Of a stretch of 10,567 bases of DNA, positions 1 through 6,232 are shown one piece after another. This DNA is from Gammaproteobacteria bacterium (GTDB taxonomy: Bacteria > Pseudomonadota > Gammaproteobacteria > SMWH01), in assembly GCA_004357005.1 (NCBI GenBank), contig SMWH01000099.1, positions 1 through 10,567 on the forward strand, in the 5' to 3' direction. The position numbers and the translations under genes were made by a program. Numbering within the stretch: the stretch's first letter is position 1; every line of letters begins with the position of its first letter. Below the pieces are notes generated by a model. It ran no database searches. It had not been told where the DNA came from and worked only from the letters and a program-made list of their open reading frames with translations.

Positions 1-486
1 CCGTGCCAGATCGAGGATCTTGAGCAAAGGGTTGGTCGGTGTCTCCACCCAGATCATCCGCGATTCGGGCTTGATCAGCGCATCCCAGTCATCGACCTTG
101 ACCAGGTCTGCAAAGGTGAAATCCAGACCCGCGGAGCGGCGGCGAACGTTTTCGAATGCGCGGTATGTCCCGCCATAGAGGTCATCCATAGCCAGCACGT
201 GGTTGCCCGTGTCCAGCATATCGAGAATCGTGGTGGTCGCGGCCATACCCGAGGCGAAGGCAAAACCCGCGTTGCCGCTCTCCAGATCCGCGATGCAGGC
301 TTCATAAGCGTGACGGGTCGGGTTGGCGGTGCGCGAGTATTCGTAACCCTGGTGGACGCCCGGCGATTCCTGCACATAGGTTGACGTGGCATAGATCGGG
401 GTCATGATGGCGCCGGTTGTCGGGTCCGGGCGCTGGCCCGCGTGGACAGTCCTCGTGTTGAGTCCTTTTTTCTTTTTCTCGTTCAT
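1..486 (-). CDS. Cystathionine gamma-lyase/synthase, PLP-dependent (N-terminal part, cut by window edge)
   Basis: The 162 visible residues begin MNEKKKKGLNTRTVHAG and belong to the Cys/Met-metabolism PLP enzyme family (fold type I). Visible landmarks are the YEYSRTANPTR segment (about residues 48-58), the SGMAA phosphate-binding turn (79-83), and the VETPTNP motif (147-153) that precedes the cofactor-contacting region. The PLP lysine lies beyond the left edge. The ATG at 486-484 overlaps the TGA of the upstream cystathionine beta-synthase gene as ATGA, so the two are probably translationally coupled. Pairing with that enzyme favours gamma-lyase (cystathionine to cysteine, 2-oxobutyrate and ammonia) over gamma-synthase, but the fragment alone cannot separate them. 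A purine-rich, near-homopolymeric A stretch codes for the N-terminal lysines. Confidence 0.9.
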   Translation of the reverse strand, partial: MNEKKKKGLNTRTVHAGQRPDPTTGAIMTPIYATSTYVQESPGVHQGYEYSRTANPTRHAYEACIADLESGNAGFAFASGMAATTTILDMLDTGNHVLAMDDLYGGTYRAFENVRRRSAGLDFTFADLVKVDDWDALIKPESRMIWVETPTNPLLKILDLAR

Positions 487-1856
487 TCCTGCGTGTTTTT
501 CCTGTGCAGATAGTTGATCAGGTCTATCCGGGTAATCAGACCGAGAAAACGGTCGCCGTCCTTCACAATCGCCACCAAACCCTCCTCGAAAATTGGCAAC
601 AGAGTATCCATGCTGGCCCCGTAATCAACGATCTCCAGCCGGCTGATCATGGCGCTGCGCACCGGCTTGTTGAAATCGTCACGCCCTTCGCCGCACACCG
701 CCAGCAGCAGATCATGTTCATCGATGAGCCCGACGATGTTGTCGTCCTCGATGACCGGCAACTGCGAAACATCGTAGGTTTTCATGCGGGTATAAGCGGT
801 ATTCAGCGGTTCGTCCGGGCCGATAACGACGGTAGCGTGTTCGTCGTAGGGGTGGGAGATGAGGTCACGCAGGTCTCCGTGGCTGGGGCGCTCCATGAAG
901 CCCTGGTCCCGCATCCAGTAATCGTTGTACATCTTGGACAGGTACTTGTTGCCCGTATCACACACGAAACTCACCACGCGTTTGGGCTCCGTCTGGGCCT
1001 GACAGTATTTGAGCGCCGCGGCCAGCAAAGTACCGGTGGATGAACCGCCCAGGATGCCTTCCCTGAGCAGCAACTCGCGCCCCGCTTCAAAACTCTCCTT
1101 GTCGGTGATCGTGTAGGCTGCCTTGACTCCCGTGAGGTCGGCGATCACGGGTATGAAGTCCTCACCGATGCCTTCCACCATCCAGCTGCTGTTCTTTTCC
1201 TTGAGCTCACCGGTATTAACGTAATCAGCAAGGATCGAACCCTTTGGATCCGCCAGGACCATTGCCACATTCGGGTCCTTCTCCCGGAAGAATTTCGTGA
1301 GTCCCGCGATGGTGCCGCTGGAACCCACGCCAAGCACCACCGCATCCAGTTTGCCCTCCATCTGTTCCCAGATCTCGGGCCCGGTGGTTTCGTAATGGGC
1401 TTTGGGGTTGGCTGGATTGCCGAACTGGTTGACGAACACGGCGCCTTCGGTTTTCTCGGCAATGGTCTTCGCCAGATCCTGGTAGTACTCCGGGTGGCCC
1501 TTCGCCACGTCCGACCGGGTCAGGACGACGTCCGCGCCCATGGCGCGAAGATTGAAGATTTTCTCCCGGCTCATCTTGTCCGGAATAACCAGGATCAGGC
1601 GGTAACCTTTCTGCGCCGCCACCAGCGCCAACCCGATCCCGGTATTGCCCGCAGTCCCTTCCACCAGGATTCCGCCGGGCTTGAGGGAACCATCCTTCTC
1701 CGCGGCCTCGATCATTGACAGGCCGATGCGGTCCTTGATGGAACCACCGGGGTTTTCGTTTTCCATCTTGAGAAACAAACGGCACAGGCCGGTATCGAAG
1801 TTCTTCACTTCGAGCAGCGGTGTGTTGCCGATCATTTCGAGGACGTTCCCGTACAT
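483..1856 (-). CDS. Cystathionine beta-synthase with C-terminal CBS-domain pair
   Basis: A 457-residue fold type II PLP enzyme that condenses serine (or O-acetylserine) with homocysteine to cystathionine in the cytoplasm. From the ATG, the PLP lysine sits in NPGGSIKDRIG (about K41). The substrate-binding loop is GTAGNTGIG (67-75), the cofactor phosphate loop is GVGSSGTIAG (176-185), and GGSSTG follows near 270. Two CBS modules occupy roughly 330-455, with YDVSQLPVIEDDNIVGLIDEHD and FLGLITRIDLINYL as the recognisable cores. There is no N-terminal haem domain, unlike the human enzyme. I chose the ATG at 1856 because GGAG stands six bases upstream. A GTG at 1868 would add four residues but lacks as good a site. 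The next gene overlaps its stop by four bases. A bare cysteine synthase is less likely because of the CBS tail and the partner gene. Confidence 0.92.
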   Translation of the reverse strand: MYGNVLEMIGNTPLLEVKNFDTGLCRLFLKMENENPGGSIKDRIGLSMIEAAEKDGSLKPGGILVEGTAGNTGIGLALVAAQKGYRLILVIPDKMSREKIFNLRAMGADVVLTRSDVAKGHPEYYQDLAKTIAEKTEGAVFVNQFGNPANPKAHYETTGPEIWEQMEGKLDAVVLGVGSSGTIAGLTKFFREKDPNVAMVLADPKGSILADYVNTGELKEKNSSWMVEGIGEDFIPVIADLTGVKAAYTITDKESFEAGRELLLREGILGGSSTGTLLAAALKYCQAQTEPKRVVSFVCDTGNKYLSKMYNDYWMRDQGFMERPSHGDLRDLISHPYDEHATVVIGPDEPLNTAYTRMKTYDVSQLPVIEDDNIVGLIDEHDLLLAVCGEGRDDFNKPVRSAMISRLEIVDYGASMDTLLPIFEEGLVAIVKDGDRFLGLITRIDLINYLHRKNTQE

Positions 1857-1886
1857 CCCGGTCTCCACGCCAAGCCCTGACCGTAA

Positions 1887-1971
1887 GACAGGGATCAGAT
1901 CCCCTCTTGCTCCGGATCATTCTCATGCCGCCCGAACGGGCGGGATCCGAAAAAGGGATCTGACCCCTGTC
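1887..1971. repeat. Imperfect 85-bp palindromic element with GGGGTCAGATCCC-type ends
   Basis: The left arm GACAGGGATCAGATCCC (1887-1903) is matched by its reverse complement at 1955-1971 with one mismatch. Pairing resumes inward with TCCGGATC (1911-1918) against GGATCCGA (1943-1950). A GC-rich hairpin CCGCCCG-AA-CGGGCGG (1928-1943) sits in the centre. The element lies in the 5' leader of the cystathionine beta-synthase gene, ending about 30 bases before its start. The ends resemble those of the element at 2472-2547, which suggests one family of REP/MITE-like dispersed palindromes. That family assignment is inference. Confidence 0.65.
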
Positions 1972-1981
1972 GTGTTTTTGC

Positions 1982-2004
1982 GTCCCTGACCCTGGGTCGG
2001 GGAC
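1982..2004. repeat. Short inverted repeat (11-bp arms, one mismatch)
   Basis: GTCCCTGACCC at 1982-1992 faces GGGTCGGGGAC at 1994-2004 around a single base, with one T/G mismatch. It has no flanking T run on either strand, so a terminator role is not supported. It is the middle one of three palindromes in the spacer between the DUF465 gene and the cystathionine beta-synthase gene. Confidence 0.5.
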
Positions 2005-2019
2005 ACCCGCATTGTGACC

Positions 2020-2051
2020 GGGGGTCTGCCGGCAAGCAGGCATTGACCCCC
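2020..2051. repeat. Stem-loop just after the DUF465 stop codon
   Basis: GGGGGTCTGCC (2020-2030) can pair with GGCATTGACCCCC (2039-2051) with two unpaired bases and an eight-base loop. On the minus strand it starts 17 bases after the stop codon of the DUF465 gene. It could therefore end that transcript or protect its 3' end, but no U tract follows, so it is annotated only as a stem-loop. Confidence 0.45.
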
Positions 2052-2068
2052 TCGTCGCAACCGTTAGC

Positions 2069-2293
2069 TCAGGCCCGTTCGGCCTGGTAAGTACTGAGGA
2101 TTCGCGCCATGCGATCCTTGGCCAGCAGTTTTTCCTTCTTCAATCGCACCAGGCTGAGGTCATCCATGGGCGCCGCCCCAACTTCAGCTTCACACACCTG
2201 CTTGTGCAGATCCTGGTGCTTTGCAAAGAGACGGCGAAATTCGTCATTGTCGGAAAGTAGTTCCTGAACAACTTCTTGGTCGTGTTCAAACAT
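2069..2293 (-). CDS. YdcH/DUF465 family small protein
   Basis: A 74-residue, charged, almost entirely helical protein beginning MFEHDQEVVQELL. It fits the DUF465 (YdcH-like) family: a short N-terminal helix with NDEFRRLFAKHQDLHKQV, then a second helix with the family-typical LVRLKKEKLLAKDRMARIL. Members are about 70-80 residues long, predicted to form a helical hairpin or coiled coil, and have no firm biochemical role. The reading frame stays open 39 codons further upstream, but that extension is rich in Arg, Ser and Pro and does not resemble the family. The ATG at 2293 has AGGTGG about six bases before it, so it is taken as the start. The gene stands alone between two palindromic elements. 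Confidence 0.85.
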   Translation of the reverse strand: MFEHDQEVVQELLSDNDEFRRLFAKHQDLHKQVCEAEVGAAPMDDLSLVRLKKEKLLAKDRMARILSTYQAERA

Positions 2294-2469
2294 CAAGTAC
2301 CACCTTTCGTCATCAGGTTGGTTAGTCGGAAATGGTGATTTTCGGAACAGGTGTGCTGAACTACCCGGAAGGGACGAGTGAGAGCGCGTCCTGGCAGCTC
2401 GAAAGGGCACGGGTTCAGGTTATCGCGAAAGCCCCGATCCGGCAAGAGCCGCTAAGTGCTTGAAAAGAT

Positions 2470-2547
2470 AAGGGGTCAGAGCCCGTTTTCGGGGGCTCCC
2501 GAAGCTGGTTCCCCGATGCCGCCGGGCAGAAAACGGGCTCTGACCCC
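2470..2547 (-). terminator. Possible terminator formed by the palindromic element
   Basis: Read on the minus strand, the 19-bp-arm hairpin closes with CCCC and is followed by a moderately T-rich stretch (TTATCTTTTC, 2471-2462). It lies directly downstream of the OmpA-domain gene and upstream of the DUF465 gene. The T tract is interrupted and the loop is large, so efficiency is uncertain. Confidence 0.35.
2472..2547. repeat. 76-bp palindromic element with perfect 19-bp terminal inverted repeats
   Basis: GGGGTCAGAGCCCGTTTTC (2472-2490) is repeated exactly in reverse complement at 2529-2547, enclosing a 38-bp GC-rich core. It encodes nothing and shares the GGGGTCAGA-type end with the element at 1887-1971. 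It begins 14 bases after the stop of the OmpA-like gene on the minus strand. There the RNA would form a long hairpin followed by UUAUCUUUU, so it may also end the envelope-gene transcript. It looks like a REP/MITE-type non-autonomous repeat. Copy number elsewhere cannot be judged from here. Confidence 0.75.
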
Positions 2548-2561
2548 GGTTTATGTCACCG

Positions 2562-3608
2562 TCAGCCTTCCCCGGGCAGCTCCGCGCCTTCGATGATGAC
2601 CTCCACCCGCCGGTTCTGCTTCCGGTTGGCGTCGTTGGTATTGGCCACGATGGGGAACTCTTCGCCGAAGCCGATGGCCCGGATATTGGCCTCGTTCACC
2701 CCCCGGGCGATCAGAAAATCGGCCACGGTTTCAGCCCGGGACTGGGACAGGCCCAGATTGAATTCGGCTGCGCCGGAGCTGTCCGTATGGCCCTCGATCC
2801 GGATTCGCTTGTCCGAATGCTCCTGCAGCAGGTATTCGGCCAGATTCTCCAGATTGATCAGGGAGGATTTCTTGAGATCGGCGCTACCGGCCTCGAACTG
2901 GATGTCAGCGAGAGTAAGCACCACGCCGCCCTCGGTTTGCCGGACCTGAAGCTCGTCCAGACGGCGGCGTAGTTTCGCAGCGGCGGCAACCGCTTCTTCA
3001 GCCTCCAGACGATAGGCATCGGCCTCGGCCTGGGAGGCTTCGGCATAGCGCACAGCGGCTTGCGCTTCTTCCTTCGCTGCGCTGGCTTCAGTTTCGGCCA
3101 GGGCCCTGCGGCGAGATTCTACCCGTGCCTTGCGCTCCGCGTCCATCCGGTCACGGCGCTCGCGCTCCGCTTCTTCCTCCTGCAGGGCGCCCATGAGCCG
3201 GGCTTTCTCGGCCTCCAGACGGGATTTCCGGGCATCGATCTTGCGGACCTCCACCAACAGCGTTTCCCGCTCGGTGGACAGCATTTCCACCTCGGACTCC
3301 AGTTGCCGGCGTTGGGCCACGGCCCGGGCGATTTCGATGCGTTTTTCGGCGATGTAGGCCAGCTGGTTGATCCGGGCCTCCCGTGAGCCCCGGGCCATGG
3401 CGATCTCGGCATTCTTGATGGCCGTGCGCGCGTAGCTGAATTCCCGGGGCGCCAGGTCGCGCACGAGGGTGTCCTCCTCGAGCTTGGCCATGGCCGCACG
3501 GGCCCGTTCGAGGTCCAGGTTTTTTGACGCACCCGTCGCGAGACCGGCCGCCAGCAGACAGACCAACAGCAGCGCCAGCCAGATGGATTTCAGAACACGC
3601 TCAGGCAT
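2562..3608 (-). CDS. OmpA-domain protein with signal peptide, DUF4398-like region and long coiled coil
   Basis: A 348-residue envelope protein. Residues 1-26 form a signal peptide (charged start, then LALLLVCLLAAGLATGA) with a likely cut near ATGA/SKN. No lipobox is evident. Residues 31-110 resemble the DUF4398 lipoprotein encoded just upstream. Residues 100-225 are a highly charged Ala/Glu/Arg coiled coil. The OmpA C-terminal peptidoglycan-binding domain spans about 230-340. Its motifs are IEGHTDSSGAAEFN, LSQSRAETVADFL, IGFGEEFPIVANTNDANRKQNRRVEV, including the expected Asp (D276) and Arg (R291). It probably links an envelope structure to peptidoglycan across the periplasm. Its ATG overlaps the end of the upstream gene by eight bases, so the two are co-transcribed. 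Low-complexity Arg/Glu/Ala makes distant similarity unreliable. Confidence 0.88.
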   Translation of the reverse strand: MPERVLKSIWLALLLVCLLAAGLATGASKNLDLERARAAMAKLEEDTLVRDLAPREFSYARTAIKNAEIAMARGSREARINQLAYIAEKRIEIARAVAQRRQLESEVEMLSTERETLLVEVRKIDARKSRLEAEKARLMGALQEEEAERERRDRMDAERKARVESRRRALAETEASAAKEEAQAAVRYAEASQAEADAYRLEAEEAVAAAAKLRRRLDELQVRQTEGGVVLTLADIQFEAGSADLKKSSLINLENLAEYLLQEHSDKRIRIEGHTDSSGAAEFNLGLSQSRAETVADFLIARGVNEANIRAIGFGEEFPIVANTNDANRKQNRRVEVIIEGAELPGEG

Positions 3609-4005
3609 CTTTCAGTTCTTCCCCCGAGGCGATCTCCTCGTTGAGGACCTTGATGGAATCGCGCAGTTGCTGGACCCGTTCGCGGACCGCCGCGGTACGG
3701 GCCTTTTCGCTGGCCAGTTCCGCATCCATGAAGCACTGCTCGGCCAGATCGCTGGCGCGACGGCCGTCCCCGGCGTCCACCGCTTCCCGAACCTCTTTCA
3801 GCTTTTCCCGGGCCACCCGCAGTTCCAGCGGCGCATAGTCCGCCGCACCGTCATGTTCGGCCTTTCGGACCGCTTTTTCCGCGGATTCCACATATTCGGT
3901 CTGGGGCCTGGAGTTGGTGCAGCCAGCCAGCAGCAGCGCCATGGCCAGCACCGGGACAAGTGCAGCGGCCTTCAGGGGCAAATTATCCTGAGAAATCAGA
4001 GTCAT
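3601..4005 (-). CDS. DUF4398-family lipoprotein
   Basis: A 134-residue protein from the ATG at 4005. Its hydrophobic N-terminus ends in the lipobox LLAGC, with C29 as the lipidated residue. Thr follows it, which by the +2 rule favours the outer membrane. The remaining residues are helical and charged, with the DUF4398-type pattern YVESAEKAVRKAE, DYAPLELRVAREKLKE and AVDAGDGRRASDLAEQ. The frame stays open to a TTG at 4056, but the added residues would put non-signal sequence ahead of the signal peptide. The stop overlaps the start of the OmpA-domain gene. The shared APxEhxxARxxh pattern in both proteins suggests duplication and joint function at the cell envelope. The precise role is unknown. 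Confidence 0.83.
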   Translation of the reverse strand: MTLISQDNLPLKAAALVPVLAMALLLAGCTNSRPQTEYVESAEKAVRKAEHDGAADYAPLELRVAREKLKEVREAVDAGDGRRASDLAEQCFMDAELASEKARTAAVRERVQQLRDSIKVLNEEIASGEELKDA

Positions 4006-4027
4006 AAGCGTAAAACCTGCGGCCGCT

Positions 4028-4056
4028 ATTGTCTGCGGCCTGCCGGTCTTTTGCAA
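4028..4056 (-). promoter_or_regulatory. Candidate sigma70 promoter for the lipoprotein/OmpA pair
   Basis: On the minus strand TTGCAA (4056-4051) is followed after exactly 17 bases by GACAAT (4033-4028). Each hexamer matches the sigma70 consensus at four of six positions. A start near 4021 would leave a leader of about 16 bases before the ATG at 4005. GGCCGC...GCGGCC (4021-4040) can also form a hairpin overlapping the -10 region. Confidence 0.4.
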
Positions 4057-4115
4057 CCAGGCAGATCGGCGCGGGGTCCGGACCTGCCCGCCAAGCAGGA
4101 ATCCGCCTCGTCAGG

Positions 4116-4121
4116 TATGAT
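4116..4121 (+). promoter_or_regulatory. Candidate -10 box for pilU
   Basis: TATGAT at 4116-4121 matches the sigma70 -10 consensus at five of six positions and lies 30 bases before the pilU ATG. No convincing -35 hexamer is found 16-18 bases upstream, so an activator or another promoter could be involved. Confidence 0.28.
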
Positions 4122-4150
4122 TTAGCTCCGGAAAAACAACGAGATACGTC

Positions 4151-5242
4151 ATGGACATCGCCCGCTTTCTCAAGCTGATGGTGGAAAAGGAGGCCTCGGA
4201 CCTGTTTCTCACCACCGGCGCGCCGGTTTACCTCAAGGTGGACGGCAAGCTGCGCCCCTGCAGCCAGGAAGACATCAAGAAAGGCATGATCCGCAAGGTC
4301 ACCTATGCCCTGCTCAGCGAGGAGCAGGCGCAGATGTTCGATGAGGAAAACGAACTCAGCGTGGCGATTTCGGTCAAGAGTGTTGGCCGCTTCCGTTTCA
4401 ATTTTTTCCGGCAACGCGGCGAAGTGGGCATCGTCGTCCGGCATATCCCATCCAGGATCCCGAGCGTGGAGGAACTGAATATGCCGCCGCTGCTCAACGA
4501 GCTGATCATGGCGCCGCGCGGACTGATTCTGGTGGTAGGGGCGGCAGGCTCCGGCAAATCTACAACGCTCGCGTCCATGATCGACTGGCGCAATCGCCAT
4601 GTCAGCGGTCACATCCTGACCATCGAAGACCCCATCGAGTATCTGCATCGGCATCAGCAGTCCATCGTCAATCAGCGGGAGATCGGGTTTGATACGCATT
4701 CCTACCAGAACGCGCTCAAAGCGGCGATGCGCGAAGCACCGGATGTGATCCTGATCGGTGAGATCCTCGACACTGACACCATGCAGGCGGCCATGTCCTA
4801 TGCGGAAACCGGTCACCTGTGCCTGGCAACCCTGCACGCCGCCAACGCCGATCAGACCCTCGGCCGCATTCTCAACTTCTTCCCCCAGCAAGCCCACAGC
4901 CAGATCCTGATGGACCTGTCGCTGAATCTGAACGCCATCGTGTCCCAACGGCTGGTCAAACTGAAGAACGGCAAGCGCAAACCCGCGGCCGAGATCCTGA
5001 TCAACACGCCGCGCATGGCTGAGATGATCAAAAACGGAGAACTGGACCGCCTCAAGGAAGCCATGGAAAAGAGTCTGGACGCGGGTATGGGCACCTTCGA
5101 CCAGTCACTCTACGAACTCTACCGGAACGACGAGATAGGGCTGGGGGAGGCATTGCATAACGCTGACTCGCGCGACGGACTGGAACTGCGGATCAAGCTC
5201 ACCGAGAGCGGTAGCCAGCAGCTTCAGGGCATCACCAACTAA
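4151..5242 (+). CDS. pilU: PilU, PilT-like twitching-motility ATPase
   Basis: A 363-residue secretion-type hexameric ATPase, starting MDIARFLKLMVEKEASDLFL. Walker A is GAAGSGKST (130-138). The Asp box is LTIEDPIEYLH (156-166). Walker B is VILIGEIL (199-206) with catalytic-type E204. The His box is HLCLATLHA (222-230). The segment GEILDTDTMQAAMSYAETGHLCLATLHAANADQ is PilU-like; PilT usually has GEMRDLETI here. In Pseudomonas and Vibrio, PilU works with PilT at the cytoplasmic base of the type IV pilus to retract the fibre under load. Its length is close to the family's usual 370-380. It has no adjacent pilT; the neighbour upstream is divergent. The ribosome-binding site is weak (ACGAGA). After the stop no other pilus gene follows. 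Confidence 0.93.
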   Translation: MDIARFLKLMVEKEASDLFLTTGAPVYLKVDGKLRPCSQEDIKKGMIRKVTYALLSEEQAQMFDEENELSVAISVKSVGRFRFNFFRQRGEVGIVVRHIPSRIPSVEELNMPPLLNELIMAPRGLILVVGAAGSGKSTTLASMIDWRNRHVSGHILTIEDPIEYLHRHQQSIVNQREIGFDTHSYQNALKAAMREAPDVILIGEILDTDTMQAAMSYAETGHLCLATLHAANADQTLGRILNFFPQQAHSQILMDLSLNLNAIVSQRLVKLKNGKRKPAAEILINTPRMAEMIKNGELDRLKEAMEKSLDAGMGTFDQSLYELYRNDEIGLGEALHNADSRDGLELRIKLTESGSQQLQGITN

Positions 5243-5337
5243 CCACTGCCGAGCGTGCATGGCTATCCGGGGGGATGTTGTTCCTCGTTCCGGTGCGCCG
5301 GCCTCGCTCGGAAAGACATCACCACCGAAAGACGTGG

Positions 5338-5356
5338 GCGCGCTCGATTGAGCGTG
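5338..5356. terminator. Possible bidirectional stem-loop between convergent genes
   Basis: GCGCGCTC-GATT-GAGCGTGC forms an eight-base stem with one mismatch and a four-base loop, directly after the stop of the methyltransferase gene and about 100 bases after the pilU stop. There is no T run on either side, so this is only a plausible Rho-assisted or 3'-end-protecting structure. Otherwise 5243-5356 shows nothing. Confidence 0.3.
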
Positions 5357-6232
5357 CTAAGCGAGCCGTTGCAGCGTCAGGCGGTAAAGATAGAACACGC
5401 CTTTGGTGTGCGCCCATCCACCGGCGGCAAGATATTTCCGATAATCGTGCACCGTTTCCTCGCCCACCAACTCGGCCGCCAGCTCGCGCCTGGCGTTGAG
5501 CCGTTTCAGCCACTCCCTGCTGGTTCTCGCATAATCCCTGCGGTCGTTTCTCAACCGGACGAGCTCAAAGGTCCTGGCCGAAGCTTCAATAATTTCCCCC
5601 AGGCGCGGCAGATGCGATTCCGGAAATATGTCGGCCACGGCACTCGGCCCGAACTCCCCACTTCCAAAAGTAATGGTTTGCAGGGACATGAACCCGCCGG
5701 GGTTGAGCATGTCGTGGCAACGTTCAAAGAAACGGCGATATTTGGCGACCTTTTCCGCAGCACTGTCCCGGGGATGTGAAAAGTGTTCCATGGCGCCGAG
5801 AGAAACAATGGCATCGTAGGGTTGTTCCGGATGATGGTCTTCCCAGCTATCGACATCCACCCGGATACGGGGGTCCGCATCTTGCGGGTATCGCTCGCGA
5901 ACGTAGTCGTGTTGTGCCTGGCTCAACGTCAACCCCTGGGCAAACCGCACATCAAAGCGTTTTACGGCGTGAGCCAGCAGAGAACCCCAACCCGAGCCAA
6001 TCTCAAGAAAACGATTTGCGTTACGGGCGCGGGCTTGCTCCAGGTGGTAGTCGAGTTTGCGGATCTGCGCCTGCTCCAGGGTGTCGCCGGATTCCCACAA
6101 TGCGCAGGAGTAAGTCATAGTCTCGTCCAGCCACAAGGCATAGAAATCGTTACTGAGATCGTAATGTTGCTGGATCGCCTCGATGGAAGCACCGAGTGTC
6201 GTGACCAGTGGTTTTTCGGCGATGATGCTCAT
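5357..6232 (-). CDS. Cyclopropane-fatty-acid-synthase-like SAM methyltransferase
   Basis: A 291-residue class I methyltransferase of the CFA/mycolic-acid cyclopropane synthase family. The family signature QHYDLSNDFYALWLDETMTYSCALWE spans about 22-47. The SAM loop is EIGSGWG (77-83), followed by LTLSQAQHDYVRER. SLGAMEHF (144-151) and DIFPESHLP (201-209) also fit. Five residues line the bicarbonate pocket in E. coli Cfa. By my hand alignment Cys (C43), Glu (E149) and Tyr (Y234) are kept. The usual His is Gln (Q185, in SLQTI), and the usual Cys of YLxxC is Gly (G271, in YLAAGG). It lacks the N-terminal extension of E. coli Cfa and is mycobacterial in length. Its ATG overlaps the maiA stop (ATGA) with no Shine-Dalgarno of its own, so it ends the tyrosine operon. 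The substrate is unknown; a lipid or a small molecule is possible. Confidence 0.85.
   Translation of the reverse strand: MSIIAEKPLVTTLGASIEAIQQHYDLSNDFYALWLDETMTYSCALWESGDTLEQAQIRKLDYHLEQARARNANRFLEIGSGWGSLLAHAVKRFDVRFAQGLTLSQAQHDYVRERYPQDADPRIRVDVDSWEDHHPEQPYDAIVSLGAMEHFSHPRDSAAEKVAKYRRFFERCHDMLNPGGFMSLQTITFGSGEFGPSAVADIFPESHLPRLGEIIEASARTFELVRLRNDRRDYARTSREWLKRLNARRELAAELVGEETVHDYRKYLAAGGWAHTKGVFYLYRLTLQRLA

Noticed and set aside
1225..2043. Minus-strand open frame (272 codons) running through the palindromic spacer into the cystathionine beta-synthase gene
   Set aside because: It is out of frame with the enzyme, low-complexity Gly/Arg/Pro in composition, and its first part is translated repeat.
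2294..2410. Extended N-terminus of the DUF465 protein
   Set aside because: The added 39 residues do not resemble the family, while the ATG at 2293 has a good ribosome-binding site.
4006..4150. Additional motifs in the divergent spacer, including the GGTCCGGACC palindrome and a CAAGCAGG resemblance to the spacer near 2031
   Set aside because: Too short and too GC-rich to separate from chance; no known operator matches.
3983..4948. Long minus-strand open frame (321 codons) opposite pilU
   Set aside because: It is antisense to a well-supported pilU, has no recognisable family features, and fits a GC-rich shadow frame.
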